From Citricoccus sp. WCRC_4 (GTDB taxonomy: Bacteria; Actinomycetota; Actinomycetes; Actinomycetales; Micrococcaceae): 7,330 nt of DNA. The stretch is from contig JAPFFX010000239.1 in NCBI GenBank assembly GCA_026645375.1, positions 1-7,330 of the forward strand. Reading direction: 5' to 3'. Positions 6,322-7,330 of the stretch are shown piece after piece. The stretch's first letter is position 1. Each line of letters opens with the position of its first letter. The translations under genes and the position numbers were made by a program. Below the pieces are notes generated by a model. The model saw only the letters and a list, made by a program, of their open reading frames with translations, searched no databases and was not told the DNA's origin.

Positions 6322-6948
6322 TCAGCCGGCGGAGGGCAACTGCTGGATCGCGGACTGGGCGGTGGGCTCGGAGGCCGTCTTGTTCCAGGGCATCTTGGCC
6401 AGGACGTTGCCCATGGCGCAGGTGTTGGTGACGGCGGAGAAGCTCAGCCCGGCGCCGATGGCACCGGCCAGCATGCTCACCTTGGGGGAGACGAGCTTTC
6501 CGCCCAGCATCCCGGCCAGCACGAGGGAGCCGGCGGCCATGCGGACCTGGCGCTCCAGGGACCAGCGCTGGGCGCCGCGGACGACGTCACCACCGGCGGC
6601 CTCGAAGGCGGGAACGCCGCCGGTGAGCACCGTGGCGTTCTCCAGGCCGGCGGTGTTCAGCCGGGTGCGGGCCTGCCCGGCGCGGACGCCGGACTGGCAG
6701 ACCAGGACCACGTGGCGGTCCAGGCGCTCGGCGAGTTCGTCGGCGTGCTCGGACAGCAGCGGCAGCGGGACGTTGTAGGAACCCTTGATGTGCAGGCCCT
6801 CGAACTCCGCGGCGGAACGGACGTCCAGCACGATCAGGTCATCGTGGCGGTCGATCCATTCGCGCAGGGTCTGGGCGTCGACGGTGGTCTGGGCGGAGGC
6901 GGGGGAGGTCAAGAGGCTTCTCTTCCGTTCGTCTGGATGTGACTCCAT
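6322..6948 (-). CDS. Rhodanese-like sulfurtransferase with C-terminal DUF2892 membrane domain (YgaP-like)
   Basis: A membrane-anchored sulfurtransferase. Residues about 22-122 (ATG numbering) form a rhodanese domain: LIVLDVRSAAEFEGLHIKGS (38-57) carries the usual Asp-Val-Arg and Glu-Phe motifs, and the active loop CQSGVRA starts at Cys84, which would carry the persulfide. Residues about 129-190 match the DUF2892 domain of E. coli YgaP, starting at WSLERQVRMAAG, with two hydrophobic helices, a TCAMG motif (Cys177) and MPWN near the end. It probably takes up sulfane sulfur at the inner membrane. The start is uncertain. ATG 6948 lies only 10 bases from an operator and lacks a Shine-Dalgarno, though it could be leaderless. 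TTG 6912 has a weak GGAAGAGAAG upstream and would give 196 residues starting MTSPASAQ. The gene is divergent from its likely repressor and upstream of the TSUP permease. Confidence 0.93.
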   Translation of the reverse strand: MESHPDERKRSLLTSPASAQTTVDAQTLREWIDRHDDLIVLDVRSAAEFEGLHIKGSYNVPLPLLSEHADELAERLDRHVVLVCQSGVRAGQARTRLNTAGLENATVLTGGVPAFEAAGGDVVRGAQRWSLERQVRMAAGSLVLAGMLGGKLVSPKVSMLAGAIGAGLSFSAVTNTCAMGNVLAKMPWNKTASEPTAQSAIQQLPSAG

Positions 6949-6958
6949 GAGTCTGCCA

Positions 6959-6976
6959 CATACCCCCTAGGGTATG
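6959..6976. promoter_or_regulatory. CsoR/CstR-type operator, copy 1
   Basis: CATACCC (6959-6965), centre CCTA, then GGGTATG (6970-6976): a perfect C-tract/G-tract dyad with flanking AT pairs, the architecture of operators bound by CsoR/RcnR/CstR tetramers, and very close to CstR sites as I remember them. It lies next to the rhodanese gene start and over the expected -35 region of the repressor gene. Confidence 0.8.
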
Positions 6977-6980
6977 CAAC

Positions 6981-6996
6981 ACACCCCCAGGGGTAT
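6981..6996. promoter_or_regulatory. CsoR/CstR-type operator, copy 2
   Basis: ACACCCC (6981-6987), centre CA, then GGGGTAT (6990-6996): one mismatch from a perfect dyad. Its centre is 21 bp from that of copy 1, about two helical turns, so both lie on the same DNA face. It runs into the repressor gene's -10 element, so binding should block that promoter. Confidence 0.75.
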
Positions 6997-7001
6997 AGAA
7001 T
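6996..7001 (+). promoter_or_regulatory. -10 element of the cstR-like gene
   Basis: TAGAAT matches TATAAT at five of six positions and predicts transcription start near 7008, giving a leader of about 35 bases. The -35 region is not consensus and overlaps operator copy 1. The arrangement implies autorepression. Confidence 0.55.
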
Positions 7002-7042
7002 GGTTGAAGCCGATCCCTCCATTCCGACCCGAGGAGTACCTC

Positions 7043-7300
7043 ATGGAACTTGACGCCACCGAGCTCAAGCCGGTCCTCAACAGGCTCAAGCGTGCCCAGG
7101 GCCAGTTGTCCGCGGTCACCCGCATGCTCGAGGAGGGCCGCGACTGCAAGGACGTGGTCACCCAGTTGGCCGCCGTCTCCAAGGCGCTGGACCGGGCCGG
7201 GTTCGCCATCATCGCCACCGGTCTGGAGCAGTGCCTGCTCAAGGAGGACGGGTCCATGGACAAGGCGGACATGGAGAAGCTCTTCCTGTCCCTGGCCTGA
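7043..7300 (+). CDS. CsoR/CstR-family (DUF156) repressor, probable persulfide sensor
   Basis: An 85-residue, all-helical cytosolic repressor of the CsoR/RcnR/CstR family, of usual length for the family. The core LKPVLNRLKRAQGQL (8-22) and the region from DCKDVV (34-39) to AVSKALDRAGF (44-54) are typical. The effector residues are informative. Cys35 and Cys64 correspond to the two conserved cysteines, but the position four before Cys64, the copper-ligand histidine in CsoR, is Gly60. Two cysteines without the histidine is the pattern of CstR, which forms di- or trisulfide cross-links with persulfides and releases DNA. I chose ATG 7043 for its GAGGAG 6 bases upstream; the in-frame ATG at 6974 lies inside an operator, upstream of the likely promoter. 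The rhodanese and TSUP neighbours support a sulfur role. Sensing of another metal or an electrophile is the main alternative. Confidence 0.92.
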   Translation: MELDATELKPVLNRLKRAQGQLSAVTRMLEEGRDCKDVVTQLAAVSKALDRAGFAIIATGLEQCLLKEDGSMDKADMEKLFLSLA

Positions 7301-7330
7301 GGCCCCGCCTGCACCTGATCCCGGAGCCCC

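Noticed and set aside
5363..6778. A 471-codon plus-strand open frame opposite the permease and rhodanese genes
   Set aside because: Its translation is low-complexity (Gly/Asp/His/Gln-rich) and lies antisense to two well-supported genes.
6974..7042. Upstream ATG of the repressor gene adding 23 residues
   Set aside because: It lies within operator copy 1 and before the TAGAAT -10 element, whereas ATG 7043 has a well-placed GAGGAG and starts the family core.
7043..7300. Calling the regulator a copper-sensing CsoR
   Set aside because: The copper-ligand histidine position is Gly60, no copper ATPase or chaperone gene is present, and the neighbours are sulfur-related.

Overview
The window is very GC-rich, strongly G/C-biased at third codon positions, and packed with compact genes. 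Combined with the protein families present (a DUF156 CsoR/CstR regulator, a rhodanese-DUF2892 protein, a universal stress protein, a PEP synthase), this suggests a high-GC actinobacterium, plausibly of the Micrococcaceae (Kocuria/Citricoccus/Micrococcus-like). The taxon is an inference from composition and gene content only. No tRNA, rRNA, insertion sequence, phage gene or CRISPR array was seen.

Left part (1-1705): a YhdH/AcuI-type NADPH-dependent acrylyl-CoA reductase on the minus strand, its last ~25 codons cut off by the window start, is divergent from a single-domain universal stress protein on the plus strand. The 233-bp gap between them holds two GC-rich palindromes of 21 bp each. A stem-loop follows the stress gene, before the convergent end of the next gene.

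Middle part (1706-5341): a full-length phosphoenolpyruvate synthase (minus strand) is divergent from an unrecognised secreted lipoprotein gene (plus strand). Their shared upstream region carries three to four imperfect 26-bp direct repeats whose core (minus strand) resembles a DevR/DosR-type box. PEP synthase and the stress protein suggest a metabolic or stress-adaptation neighbourhood, but co-regulation is only a hypothesis. The lipoprotein gene overlaps the convergent TSUP gene by 9 bp, inside a nested inverted repeat.

Right part (5333-7300): a sulfur/persulfide-response module. A TauE/SafE (TSUP) permease and a rhodanese-DUF2892 membrane protein lie in the same direction on the minus strand, divergent from a CsoR/CstR-family repressor on the plus strand. 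The repressor keeps both conserved cysteines but lacks the copper-binding histidine, which points to a persulfide sensor (CstR-like). Two C-tract/G-tract dyad operators, 21 bp centre to centre, sit in the divergent promoter region. A perfect 15-bp stem hairpin separates the rhodanese and permease genes. The likely logic: reactive sulfur species modify the repressor, derepressing a sulfurtransferase that handles sulfane sulfur and a permease that exports a sulfur anion. This is a variant of a known type of system, not a wholly new one.
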